Assembly (NCBI GenBank): GCA_045655245.1
Contig: JAZOOX010000054.1
Location: 1-56,543, forward strand
Source: RGIG8785 sp045655245
GTDB taxonomy: Bacteria; Bacillota; Clostridia; RGIG8785
Direction: 5' to 3'
Length of the DNA stretch: 56,543 bases
Of the stretch, positions 23,530 to 31,891 are shown piece by piece; the first letter of the stretch is position 1; every line of letters starts with the position of its first letter. The position numbers and the translations under genes were made by a program. The notes beneath the pieces were generated by a model. That model was not told the origin of the DNA. It made no database searches and saw only the letters and a program-made list of their open reading frames with translations.

Positions 23530-24379
23530 ATCTGCACCTCCGGTCGGTCAGTTTGTGCCGTACCACATCATAAAAACTGTGATTGCCAAGCCGTACAAAC
23601 TTTGTTGTTGTTTTGGAATAACGCAGAGTAATGGTTGTATCGGCAGAAAGTTCGCACCGTTCCAATCCGTCTACGCTCAAAACAAACGGATGTCCTTTTT
23701 GGCTGTAAAACCCGATTTTTAAAACACTTTCAGGAGAAAGAACCCAAGGTCTTGCATAGAGTGAATGAGGACAAATCGGCGTTACCAAAAGACAATCCAG
23801 CTCGGGGGAAACCAGGGGGCCACCCGCGGACAAGGAATATGCCGTAGAGCCTGTCGGCGTTGCAACAATTAAACCGTCGGCACGGTACAAGTCCAATTCC
23901 CTTCCGTCTGCCTCGAGATTAAACTCACTTAATTCAACAGAAACGGCAGAAGAAACCGCAGCTTCGTTCAATGCATAAAAAGTTTCTCCCGAATCGGTTT
24001 CAATCTCACAAAGTCTGCGCTCTTCTATCTCAAATTCGCCCTTTAAAATTTGCTCCAAAGACGAAACCGCATCAGCTTCTAGCTCGGTAAGAAAACCAAG
24101 AGAGCCAAAATTGATTCCTAAGATGGGAATTTGAAATGCAAGAACCCGATGAGCTGTATAAAGAACCGTTCCGTCACCGCCCAAGGCAATGGCAAGGTCA
24201 ATTTTAGCCAATTGTTCGTCCATTTGGCAAAGACTTACCGGGAGCTGTTGGAAAAATTCCGCGTAGGACACATCGGCGTACAGTTCGGCGTTCAATTCCA
24301 CCAACCGTTGAATCAAGGTCGCTGCCCCTAACGGAAGTTCATTCTTATAGGCGTTTGGAAATAACGCAATTTTTTTCAT
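23519..24379 (-). CDS. nadK: NAD kinase
   Basis: The 286-residue enzyme phosphorylates NAD to NADP. The ATP-binding GGDGT motif (in IALGGDGTVLYTAH, about 67-80) is present, as is NEAAVSS near 140 and the family motif TPTGSTAYSLSAGGP near 175-189. Length is normal. Its ATG overlaps the tlyA stop (ATGA), and its end overlaps argR by 11 bases, so it is tightly coupled within the ispA-recN cluster. Confidence 0.96.
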   Translation of the reverse strand: MKKIALFPNAYKNELPLGAATLIQRLVELNAELYADVSYAEFFQQLPVSLCQMDEQLAKIDLAIALGGDGTVLYTAHRVLAFQIPILGINFGSLGFLTELEADAVSSLEQILKGEFEIEERRLCEIETDSGETFYALNEAAVSSAVSVELSEFNLEADGRELDLYRADGLIVATPTGSTAYSLSAGGPLVSPELDCLLVTPICPHSLYARPWVLSPESVLKIGFYSQKGHPFVLSVDGLERCELSADTTITLRYSKTTTKFVRLGNHSFYDVVRHKLTDRRCRYEK

Positions 24380-25179
24380 TTTCGGTCCCCACCTTTATCA
24401 AAAGCAGAATGTGCAGTCAAGACAACGGATGTAATATCCAGTTTTGTCGTCGCTCCGTTTTTCTGCACGCCAATTAAAAACTCAATGTTCCCGTCCCCTC
24501 CCGTAATGGGCGACGGTGTTAAGCCAAAAGGAATCAATCCATTGTCCGTTGCATTGATAACCAAATTCTTTAACACGTCATGGTGTACCTTTTTATCACG
24601 AACAATTCCGTTTTTGCCAATCCGCTCCCGCCCAGCTTCAAATTGCGGTTTGACAAGGCAAATTGCGTATCCGCCCTCGGTGAGTACAGATGCAATGGCA
24701 GGAAACACAAGCCTTAAGGAAATAAACGAAAGGTCAGCCGTGATGAGCTGAATCTTTTCCTGAAAACGGTCAGCAGTCAGCTCCCGTGCGTTCGTTTTTT
24801 CCATTACAACAACCGCAGGATCAATCCTTAGCTGATCTACCAGCTGATTGGTTCCAACATCTACTGCATATACCTTTTTTGCCCCGTTTTGTAACAGGCA
24901 ATCGGTAAATCCACCAGTAGAAGCACCCAAATCAACAACGGTCATTCCTTCAACGGACAATCCAAAAGCTTTTAGCGCCGCCTCCAGTTTATAGCCTCCC
25001 CTGCCAACATAACGTTCTTTTTCATCCAAAACATTGATGCAATCAGCTTCGGCAACAATATACGATGCTTTATTAACAGTTCTTCCGTTAACGACTACCT
25101 TACCGCTGATAATGGCGGCTTTCGCTTTTTCTCTCGCAGAATAAAACCCATTCTTTACCAGGTATAAGTCCAGTCTCAT
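24376..25179 (-). CDS. tlyA: TlyA family rRNA 2'-O-methyltransferase
   Basis: The 267-residue product has an S4 RNA-binding domain (about 1-60, MRLDLYLVKNGFYSAREKA), then an FtsJ-like methyltransferase domain with the SAM loop VVDLGASTGGFTDCLL near 83-98. TlyA proteins methylate cytidines in 16S and 23S rRNA; the older name haemolysin is misleading. It is directly downstream of dxs, with an ATGA overlap, the standard order in Firmicutes. Confidence 0.93.
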   Translation of the reverse strand: MRLDLYLVKNGFYSAREKAKAAIISGKVVVNGRTVNKASYIVAEADCINVLDEKERYVGRGGYKLEAALKAFGLSVEGMTVVDLGASTGGFTDCLLQNGAKKVYAVDVGTNQLVDQLRIDPAVVVMEKTNARELTADRFQEKIQLITADLSFISLRLVFPAIASVLTEGGYAICLVKPQFEAGRERIGKNGIVRDKKVHHDVLKNLVINATDNGLIPFGLTPSPITGGDGNIEFLIGVQKNGATTKLDITSVVLTAHSAFDKGGDRK

Positions 25180-27023
25180 TGCCTTAATACCTCTACAATT
25201 CTTTTGGTCATACCTTCTGCATCCAGTTCATACTCACGCAACTGTTCGGCAACCGTAGCTTGTGCAACAAAATGGTCAGAAACACCGTAGTGGAACACAG
25301 AAGCATCAATATTTGCCCTTGAAATAACGGAAGCAACCGTTTCGCCGATCCCACCCAGTTCCATACATTCTTCAAACAGAAAAATCCTGCCACATCGTGC
25401 GGCGTCCAAAACTGCGTCAGTATCAAGTGGTTTAAGCGAAACGAGTTTTAACACCCCGCAGGAAACACCGCTTTCCTCCAACCTTCTGCTCGCCTTTAAT
25501 GCTTCATGGACCAATCTCCCGTAAGTCAAAATCACGGCATCGGTCCCTTGTTTACACCAACAAGTACAATCGGACAGATTCTCGTTGCCTCCATCAAAGA
25601 AATGGTCTTTTTCATATCGGATCGCAACCGGACCTTCACAATCGTTTATTGCCCGGCGAAGCAACATACCTAATTCTTTGGGAGAAGATGCAGAATAAAT
25701 TGTCAAATTGGGAACGGCTTTTAAGAAGGAAACATCGAACAATCCGTGGTGCGTTTCTCCATCCGCACCAACCATACCTACATGGTCAATCAAAAAAACG
25801 ACATGCAAGTTTTGCATACATACATCGTGAATAATCTGGTCATAGCCTCGTTGTAAAAATGACGAATAAACCGCAAAAACGGGGGTTTTGCCGCCCTTTG
25901 CCAAACCTGCCGAAAATGTAGCTGCATGAGCTTCGGCAATGCCGACATCAAAGGTTCTGTCGGGATATACTTTTGCAAAGGTATCCATTCCCGTTCCATC
26001 CAGCATCGCTGCACTGACAACAATCAGGTCTTTGTTTTCCTTTGCCAGTTCCAACAATGTTTCCCCTGCCGCCTTGGCATACCCTGCGGCGGTTTTATTC
26101 GTTCCATGCTCCAACGACAAATCAAAGGGACCGACGCCGTGGAAACAGTCAGGAGTCTTTTCTGCCGGTGTAAAGCCTTTCCCCTTCACGGTTTTGATAT
26201 GTAAAAGGACAGGCCCTTTCATCGTTTTGCATCGGGTCAAACTCCGCTCCAGCGTGTCTAAATCGTGACCATCTATGGGTCCTAAGTAATGAAAACCAAA
26301 CGTTTCAAACAAGGTACCGATTGAAAAAAAACGTTTTAAGGAATCTTTTACTTTCTCGAGGAAACGGTAAAGCGGACGGCCGATTTTTGGTATAGCGTTG
26401 ATTGTTTTTACAGTGATTTGTTTTAAGCGGTAATAAAACCCTTTGCTCCGAAAACGGTTGAGGTATGAGGATACTGCGCCCACGTTTTTTCGAATGGACA
26501 TCTCGTTGTCATTTAAAATGATCAACATATCCCGTTTCTCATGACCAACATGGTTCAACGCTTCGAAGGCCAAACCACCGGTTAGAGAACCGTCACCGAT
26601 AACGCCAATTACACGATAATCCTCATCGCTTAAATCACGAGCAGCGGCAATTCCCGCACAAGCGGAAACGGAAGTACTGCTATGGCCTGTGTTAAACACA
26701 TCATATATACTCTCTTCTGCTTTAGGAAATCCGCTGATTCCGCCTTTTTGCCGAAGAGTAGAAAAGGAAGAAAGTCTTCCCGTCAGCAGTTTATGAATAT
26801 AAGACTGATGTCCCACATCCCATACAATTTTGTCCCTTGGGGTGTCAAAAACACGATGAAGCATAACTGTCAACTCTACAACACCCAGGTTCGAAGCCAG
26901 GTGTCCGCCGGTTTTGGAAACCTGTTCCAACACGACCTTTCGTAATTCGGCACACAATTCGGCCAATTCATTACGCGAAAGTGTTTTAAGGTCATCGGGA
27001 AGATTCAGTTTTTCCAATAGCAT
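25176..27023 (-). CDS. dxs: 1-deoxy-D-xylulose-5-phosphate synthase
   Basis: The 615-residue enzyme condenses pyruvate and glyceraldehyde-3-phosphate, the first step of the MEP isoprenoid pathway. Visible are KIVWDVGHQSYIHK near 50, the thiamine diphosphate motif GDGSLTGG...NDNEMSI (about 145-180), the pyrimidine-binding region and the C-terminal transketolase domain. An upstream in-frame GTG exists, but AGGTG sits eight bases before ATG 27023, so that start was chosen. It follows the OapA-like gene after five bases and is in the same cluster as ispA. Confidence 0.96.
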   Translation of the reverse strand: MLLEKLNLPDDLKTLSRNELAELCAELRKVVLEQVSKTGGHLASNLGVVELTVMLHRVFDTPRDKIVWDVGHQSYIHKLLTGRLSSFSTLRQKGGISGFPKAEESIYDVFNTGHSSTSVSACAGIAAARDLSDEDYRVIGVIGDGSLTGGLAFEALNHVGHEKRDMLIILNDNEMSIRKNVGAVSSYLNRFRSKGFYYRLKQITVKTINAIPKIGRPLYRFLEKVKDSLKRFFSIGTLFETFGFHYLGPIDGHDLDTLERSLTRCKTMKGPVLLHIKTVKGKGFTPAEKTPDCFHGVGPFDLSLEHGTNKTAAGYAKAAGETLLELAKENKDLIVVSAAMLDGTGMDTFAKVYPDRTFDVGIAEAHAATFSAGLAKGGKTPVFAVYSSFLQRGYDQIIHDVCMQNLHVVFLIDHVGMVGADGETHHGLFDVSFLKAVPNLTIYSASSPKELGMLLRRAINDCEGPVAIRYEKDHFFDGGNENLSDCTCWCKQGTDAVILTYGRLVHEALKASRRLEESGVSCGVLKLVSLKPLDTDAVLDAARCGRIFLFEECMELGGIGETVASVISRANIDASVFHYGVSDHFVAQATVAEQLREYELDAEGMTKRIVEVLRQ

Positions 27024-27028
27024 CGTAC

Positions 27029-27589
27029 TCACACCTTGATATGTAAAAGTTTCTTAAAAAAGCATAAAAGCTCCGCAACATAAAGGATAATGGTTTCAGA
27101 CTGGTTCATTGCCAACGTTTTCCCCATCGCTTTTCCGCCAACGGTCAGTGATGCCGTGATAGCACCGAAAACCAGATTCCAGAAAAAATGGTTGGTGGGA
27201 ATGGTAAAAACAATGGCAGAAACAGCCGTACCACTGACGATCCCGCAAATGTCCCCAATCACATCGTTACAAAAGTTTGACACACGGTCTGCGTTTTTCA
27301 AAAGAGCAATCGCCGTTTTTGCGCCCATCTTTTTCTTGGCAGCCATTGCATGAAAGGGTGCCTCGCTGGCAGCCGTAACAGCAACACCGATAATGTCAAA
27401 TAAAATGCCTACGAACACAATGCAAATCAAAACAAAGTACATCCAAAAGGGCGCCACCTTTTCCATCACCGAAGCAGATAAAGCATTCATTGCGACAGAA
27501 ATGGCAAAAGTGAGTATAAAAATTCGAAGCACCCACGAATGCCCGCCTTTTTTCTTTGTTTTCTTATTCTTGTCCTTTTCCAAAGACAT
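27029..27589 (-). CDS. OapA-like membrane protein (OLE RNA partner)
   Basis: This 186-residue membrane protein has a lysine-rich N-terminus (residues 5-14), then about four hydrophobic segments (around 21-42, 46-72, 112-130 and 134-158). Short motifs resemble DUF21/CorB-type magnesium transport proteins, for example FDIIGVAVTAASEAPFHAMA and NFCNDVIGDICG. In other Firmicutes the gene between the OLE RNA and dxs encodes OapA, the membrane protein that binds this RNA; size, basic tail and position agree. AGGATG precedes the start, 28 bases from the RNA 3' end. Without the RNA context it would be an unnamed CorB-like protein. Confidence 0.78.
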   Translation of the reverse strand: MSLEKDKNKKTKKKGGHSWVLRIFILTFAISVAMNALSASVMEKVAPFWMYFVLICIVFVGILFDIIGVAVTAASEAPFHAMAAKKKMGAKTAIALLKNADRVSNFCNDVIGDICGIVSGTAVSAIVFTIPTNHFFWNLVFGAITASLTVGGKAMGKTLAMNQSETIILYVAELLCFFKKLLHIKV

Positions 27590-27616
27590 GGAATCACATC
27601 CTGAAAATAAAAAATA

Positions 27617-28213
27617 GGTGGCGGCAAACTGTGTAAATATTGCGGCTTAGGTTCGGTTGGTTTTCCCATAGCATTACCGTTTGTCGCCAATCCGGCTGTT
27701 CCCATTTAAAACGCTATTCGATGTGTCGCCAACATCAAGACCGAATCGCCACTTAGTCCGCACTGCAATCCACAGTCTGTCTCATACGAACAGTCTAGGA
27801 GTTTTCCTCCGCAGTCACATCGGCTCTTAGCCTCTTTTGCAAACAAGATTTCAAGCAGCAATAACTGACGGGTATTGGCCGATACCCATCAGCCTGATCT
27901 GCTATTCTTGCATGTTCACTCAAGGCAGGCTACTCTGTTCACAGCACATTCTTGTACCGCATAACAGGTTTAATCCCAAATCGTACCTCCGTTCATTGCA
28001 CCAGCAAGCGAAACGAGAACTACAAGTTTGGGTCTCCGCGAAAAAGGGGTCGAGGTTTGCATGCCATTGCAAATCGCCCCTAATTCTTAACTCCCAGCAT
28101 CAACCCCCGACTGGCATCGAAAGCCAACACCAGGAACTTCATCGATGTGCCCTTCAACGGATTTTTAGGCCCGTCCTGGGAACCGATAGAACTGACTAGA
28201 ATACTGCGCCACC
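27617..28213 (-). ncRNA. ole: OLE RNA candidate (large structured RNA)
   Basis: No supported gene lies in this 0.6-kb stretch. On the minus strand the first seven bases, GGTGGCG (28213-28207), pair with the last seven, CGCCACC (27623-27617), plus one flanking A-U pair, closing a 597-base RNA. Internal hairpins include CTGATGGGTAT/ATACCCGTCAG (27892-27865) and a bulged stem at 28080-28046 around TTTGCA/TGCAAA. A promoter lies directly upstream in the ispA end. Length near 600, position between ispA and dxs and an OapA-like gene next to it all match OLE RNA, which is found in some anaerobes and extremophiles and linked to membrane, stress and magnesium functions. tmRNA and RNase P signatures are absent. 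A covariance search was not run. Confidence 0.82.
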
Positions 28214-28226
28214 TGTATAGTTTTTC

Positions 28227-28269
28227 ATTATATACGATTATTATACCATATATCGTAAGTATTTGTAAA
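28227..28269 (-). promoter_or_regulatory. promoter for the OLE RNA candidate
   Basis: On the minus strand TTTACA (28269-28264) and TATAAT (28245-28240) are 18 bp apart. A second TATAAT lies at 28232-28227 without a good -35. Both are just after the ispA stop and would start an RNA 7 to 20 bases before the terminal helix. Confidence 0.65.
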
Positions 28270-28278
28270 GAGCATTGC

Positions 28279-29142
28279 CTACATCTTTCTTGAAACCAGC
28301 TCGTCCGCAAAGGTGCGCAGATGCTCTGCCTTTTCTCCAAAAACAGCGAGTGCCTTTTTGGCATCATCTATGAGCTCGAGAACCTTCTCCTTCGACGCTT
28401 CCATTCCAAAAAGAGAAAGATAAGTGGTCTTTTGACATTTCTCGTCGTTACCTGTCATTTTACCCGTCAAATTTACATCGCCGACAACATCAAGAATATC
28501 GTCTTGAATCTGAAATGCAACACCTAGATTAAGACCAAAATTAGATGCTGCTTTTTCTTCCTCTGTTGTGCCGCCTGCCAACTGAATCCCCGCCAGACAA
28601 GCTGCTTCGATCAACCGCGCGGTTTTTAAAGTATAGGTCGTTAAAACCAATTCTGCATCTTTGGTCAAAATTTCGGTATCAAGATACTGACCGCCTTGAA
28701 CCCCGAGAGCACCTGCAGAAGCGGCAATGGTTTGCATCGGCTTTACGAAACTGAGAGAAGTGCTGTTGCTTAGCATTGTTTCGTATGCCAGGTTTAAAAG
28801 AGCATCACCCGCAACCATGGCAACCGACTCCCCTTTTGCACAATGCAGTGTGGGTTTTCCTCGGCGCAAAGTATCGTCATCCATACATGGCATATCATCA
28901 TGAATCAAAGACGATGCATGTATCATCTCCAATGCGGCGGCAAACGGGAACGCCGTTCTGTAGTTGTCTCCCAACAGTGAGTAAAACTCTAACAAAAGCC
29001 AGGGGCGAAGCCGTTTTCCTCCGTCACAAAGGCTATATTCGATTGCTTCAAACAGGGGTTTGACACCTTTACGAGGAGCATTTGTAAGGCTTTTTAAGTA
29101 GGTATCGAACTCACCGCGCCAATCATTGCTCAACTGCGTCAT
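28279..29142 (-). CDS. ispA: farnesyl/geranylgeranyl diphosphate synthase
   Basis: The 287-residue prenyl transferase extends isopentenyl diphosphate chains. The first aspartate-rich motif is DDMPCMDDD near residue 75 and the second is FQIQDDILDVVGD near 215. Length matches bacterial IspA. An upstream in-frame ATG would overlap xseB by more; ATG 29142 was chosen because a GGGGG ribosome binding site precedes it by seven bases. It still overlaps the xseB end by 20 bases. With dxs it supplies both ends of the isoprenoid pathway in one cluster. Confidence 0.95.
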   Translation of the reverse strand: MTQLSNDWRGEFDTYLKSLTNAPRKGVKPLFEAIEYSLCDGGKRLRPWLLLEFYSLLGDNYRTAFPFAAALEMIHASSLIHDDMPCMDDDTLRRGKPTLHCAKGESVAMVAGDALLNLAYETMLSNSTSLSFVKPMQTIAASAGALGVQGGQYLDTEILTKDAELVLTTYTLKTARLIEAACLAGIQLAGGTTEEEKAASNFGLNLGVAFQIQDDILDVVGDVNLTGKMTGNDEKCQKTTYLSLFGMEASKEKVLELIDDAKKALAVFGEKAEHLRTFADELVSRKM

Positions 29143-29368
29143 TTTCAACCCCCGCAAACTGTTCTTCCTGCACTTCACCCGAAGGTGTACGAACCAACAT
29201 TGTTACCTTTTGTTGTGCATCATCCAAAATTTTGGCACATTGTCGTGTCAAAGAAACACCTTTTTCAAACAAAGCAACAGAGTCCTCCAGCGAGATCTCG
29301 CCGCCTTCCAGTTGTTCCACAATTTGTTCTAACTCAGCCATCAGGGCTTCAAAACTTTTTTCTTGCAT
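29123..29368 (-). CDS. xseB: exodeoxyribonuclease VII small subunit
   Basis: The 81-residue acidic protein has the XseB core (SFEALMAELEQIVEQLEGGEISLEDSV, here residues 5-31) and a helical second half. It pairs with XseA to degrade single-stranded DNA. Here it is split from xseA, which lies about 21 kb away behind nusB. It sits between dut and ispA, as the first of the OLE-type cluster genes found in other Firmicutes. Confidence 0.95.
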   Translation of the reverse strand: MQEKSFEALMAELEQIVEQLEGGEISLEDSVALFEKGVSLTRQCAKILDDAQQKVTMLVRTPSGEVQEEQFAGVENDAVEQ

Positions 29369-29377
29369 ATTCTCCTC

Positions 29378-29809
29378 CTATCTGCCGCTGGAGCCAAAGC
29401 CGCCATCCGAGCGGACGGTATCATTTAATACATCTGCTTCTATCAATTCTTCTTGAAAATAAGGGACAATGACCATCTGTGCAATACGATCTCCAGGCTG
29501 GATGCAATAGGTCTCGTCCGAAAGGTTAATCAAGCCGCATTTGACCTCGCCGCGATAGTCACAATCAATCACGCCGACGCCGTTGGCTAAGGCAATTCCT
29601 TTTTTGGTGCTGATTCCGCTACGGGCAAAAACAAGCCCTACTTTTCCCTTCTCAATTTCAAATGCCAAGCCCGTGGGCACTAAAACTCGTTCACGGGGAC
29701 GCAGTTCAATAACGCCATCAATATCAGCACTCAGGTCCAAGCCCGCGGCGCCTTCCGTTGCATATTGCGGCACCTTTGCAGAATCCCGTAACTTTTTAAT
29801 TTTCAGCAT
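29378..29809 (-). CDS. dut: dUTP diphosphatase
   Basis: The 143-residue enzyme hydrolyses dUTP to dUMP. The five trimeric-dUTPase motifs are visible: AAGLDLSAD, ARSGISTKKGI, NGVGVIDCDYRGEVK, GDRIAQMV and the C-terminal RSDGGFGSSGR. An upstream in-frame GTG is possible, but ATG 29809 has AGGTG at better spacing. It starts eight bases after the U32 peptidase stop. Confidence 0.96.
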   Translation of the reverse strand: MLKIKKLRDSAKVPQYATEGAAGLDLSADIDGVIELRPRERVLVPTGLAFEIEKGKVGLVFARSGISTKKGIALANGVGVIDCDYRGEVKCGLINLSDETYCIQPGDRIAQMVIVPYFQEELIEADVLNDTVRSDGGFGSSGR

Positions 29810-29817
29810 ATTCACAC

Positions 29818-31827
29818 CTACTCTACAATTTTATATAAATGTCCGCGGGTATAACGCAAAGGCGTTGCAACCGACTGACCATGGTACATTTTCGCTACCC
29901 GAACACATTCATCCGGAGATTCCGAAGTCATCTTTAAAAAGACAGCATCAATCCCGGCATCCTTAAAATCATTCAAACGGTCTGCGTTGAAAAGCACTGT
30001 TCCGTTTCGAATCTCGCTACGGCACCCTTCTGATTTCACAACCGAAAACGTCTCACCCTTACGGTCTATCAACCGAGTCGGGCAAGAACATTCTTTGAGT
30101 GCTGCATGCAATAGACAGTTTTTCGTAATCATCAAAGGCATATGTCCGTAAGCAAACACAAACACAGGAATCAGCTTTCGCAGATCCGAAATTCGCCGTA
30201 AACTCAATTCATACGACAAACCGCAACCGCTTACGCCAAGACGCTCCAATTCTTGCAAAGACTCGGAATTGGTAATATTCAGTTCAAAAGCCGTGTTCAT
30301 TTTCAAGCCCTTAAATAAATGTGCTTGACCAATGTCCGAAACCATCACTTCAGCACCGTCAGTTTCGGCCCATTGACGAAGCTCAGTCATCTTTTTTTCA
30401 TCAGCAAAACGAGGTATCATCAAAACACAGGAAACATTATACGCTTTCCTGTGTCCCCAAAGATGGGGAGGTAAAAACAACTTATCAACAAAAGGTGCCG
30501 TTGCCATTGCTTGCTCCTCCGTCTCAACAGAAGCAAAGAGTTGCGGTTCGGCAGAAGGCTTAGATATCTTTGGAAAGGGCTTGTACTCGCCGAAACCGGA
30601 AAAACGTTTTTGGTGGTTTATGCGTAAACGTGCAAGTTCTTCCAACGCCGTCCTTCGAAGGGCATTGATTTCCTTTATAGGAACGGAACAGCCATCTTCC
30701 AATTCTAATTTTATTGTTTGAATTTCAAAAGGAGTATCCCCCGTCTTTTGTAACTGTGTGATTACCCGTTCCCGGGTCAGAGGAACATTCCGTGCTTCTT
30801 CTGCAAATACCTGAGAATACTCTTTAACCGACCGAATGCCATCGCTGATTTCCAGTTCAGCGGGTAAATTTAAGCCGATTTTACAGACTGCAGTAACGTC
30901 AATTGTTTTCTTTTTAATCGGAAGTTCAATCGGATGATAAGGATTATCCGGTCGCTGATACGAAAACATCTTTCGTCCGGTCGTTCCCCGTAAGTAGCCA
31001 TCGGTAAAACCATCTCGATCAAAGGCAGATTTTAAACGGTTGAAATCATCAGCATCGGGTTCCTTGCCGTCGATACACCTACGATACACATCTGTAACCG
31101 TCCCCACATACGAAGGACCCTTCATCCGCCCTTCGATTTTAAGGGAGGTAATACCGATGCTTTTCATCTCATCGATACAGTTTAAAGAACACAAATCTTT
31201 CAATGACAAATATTGAGCCTCATTATCCCCCAGGCGGTAAGATAGTCTGCAAGGTTGTGCACACCGACCGCGGTTTCCACTACGCCCGCCGATAATACTG
31301 CTCATATAGCACTGCCCCGAATAGGACATGCAAAGTGCGCCGTGTCCAAAAATCTCCAGCTCCATATCGGTGCGCTCACGGATATAGCGTATTTCCTCCA
31401 AAGACAGTTCACGGGCAAGAACCACGCGGGAGATCCCCAGCGTCTCTGCGCCTTGCACTCCGGCCAGGTCGTGGATCGTCATCTGGGTACTGGCGTGAAT
31501 CGGAAGATCGGGCGCGATTCTCCGAATCAGTGAAGCAACGCCAATATCCTGGACAATAACGGCATCTGTCCCAATTTCAGCAAGAAACCTAATATATTGT
31601 GAAAGCTCTTTAAACTCACGGTCAAAAACCACAGTATTAACCGTTATATATACACGAACGCCAAATAAGTGGCAATAGTCTACCGCAGACAACAGTTCTT
31701 CATTACTGAAGTTGTCTGCATATTTTCTGGCGCCAAACTGTTTACCGCTCAGATACACAGCATCGGCGCCGTAGGCCACAGCCATTTCCAGACATTTCCG
31801 ATTCCCTGCAGGAACAAGTAATTCCAT
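29818..31827 (-). CDS. U32 family peptidase with DUF3656 region
   Basis: The 669-residue product starts with the peptidase U32 core (ELLVPAGN, then YGADAVYLSGKQFGAR) and contains the conserved cysteine region GHGALCMSYSGQCYMSS followed by RGRCAQPCR, near 160-190. The second half matches the DUF3656-type extension. Relatives in E. coli and Bacillus (RlhA, TrhP) are tRNA or rRNA hydroxylation proteins and not collagenases, and the cysteines could hold an iron-sulfur cluster. It is the first gene of the long minus-strand cluster; a terminator of the serA gene lies just upstream. Confidence 0.9.
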   Translation of the reverse strand: MELLVPAGNRKCLEMAVAYGADAVYLSGKQFGARKYADNFSNEELLSAVDYCHLFGVRVYITVNTVVFDREFKELSQYIRFLAEIGTDAVIVQDIGVASLIRRIAPDLPIHASTQMTIHDLAGVQGAETLGISRVVLARELSLEEIRYIRERTDMELEIFGHGALCMSYSGQCYMSSIIGGRSGNRGRCAQPCRLSYRLGDNEAQYLSLKDLCSLNCIDEMKSIGITSLKIEGRMKGPSYVGTVTDVYRRCIDGKEPDADDFNRLKSAFDRDGFTDGYLRGTTGRKMFSYQRPDNPYHPIELPIKKKTIDVTAVCKIGLNLPAELEISDGIRSVKEYSQVFAEEARNVPLTRERVITQLQKTGDTPFEIQTIKLELEDGCSVPIKEINALRRTALEELARLRINHQKRFSGFGEYKPFPKISKPSAEPQLFASVETEEQAMATAPFVDKLFLPPHLWGHRKAYNVSCVLMIPRFADEKKMTELRQWAETDGAEVMVSDIGQAHLFKGLKMNTAFELNITNSESLQELERLGVSGCGLSYELSLRRISDLRKLIPVFVFAYGHMPLMITKNCLLHAALKECSCPTRLIDRKGETFSVVKSEGCRSEIRNGTVLFNADRLNDFKDAGIDAVFLKMTSESPDECVRVAKMYHGQSVATPLRYTRGHLYKIVE

Positions 31828-31856
31828 ACAACTCGCCTTTCCATTCGAAGTAAGAC

Positions 31857-31884
31857 AAAAAGAGCGGCTCGGCGCCGCTCTTTT
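31857..31884 (-). terminator. terminator of the serC-serA operon
   Basis: AAAAGAGCGGC and GCCGCTCTTTTT form a stem around a 5-nt loop on the minus strand and end in a T run, just after the serA stop. Confidence 0.92.
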
Positions 31885-31891
31885 ACAAAAC

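Noticed and set aside
27617..28213. tmRNA or RNase P RNA as the identity of the large RNA
   Set aside because: No tRNA-like ends or tag-coding frame, and no RNase P core sequences were found.
27487..28367. Several open frames of 70-120 codons on both strands across the OLE stretch
   Set aside because: They lack ribosome binding sites and family features, and they cross ispA, the OapA-like gene or the structured RNA. The RNA explanation fits the whole gap better.
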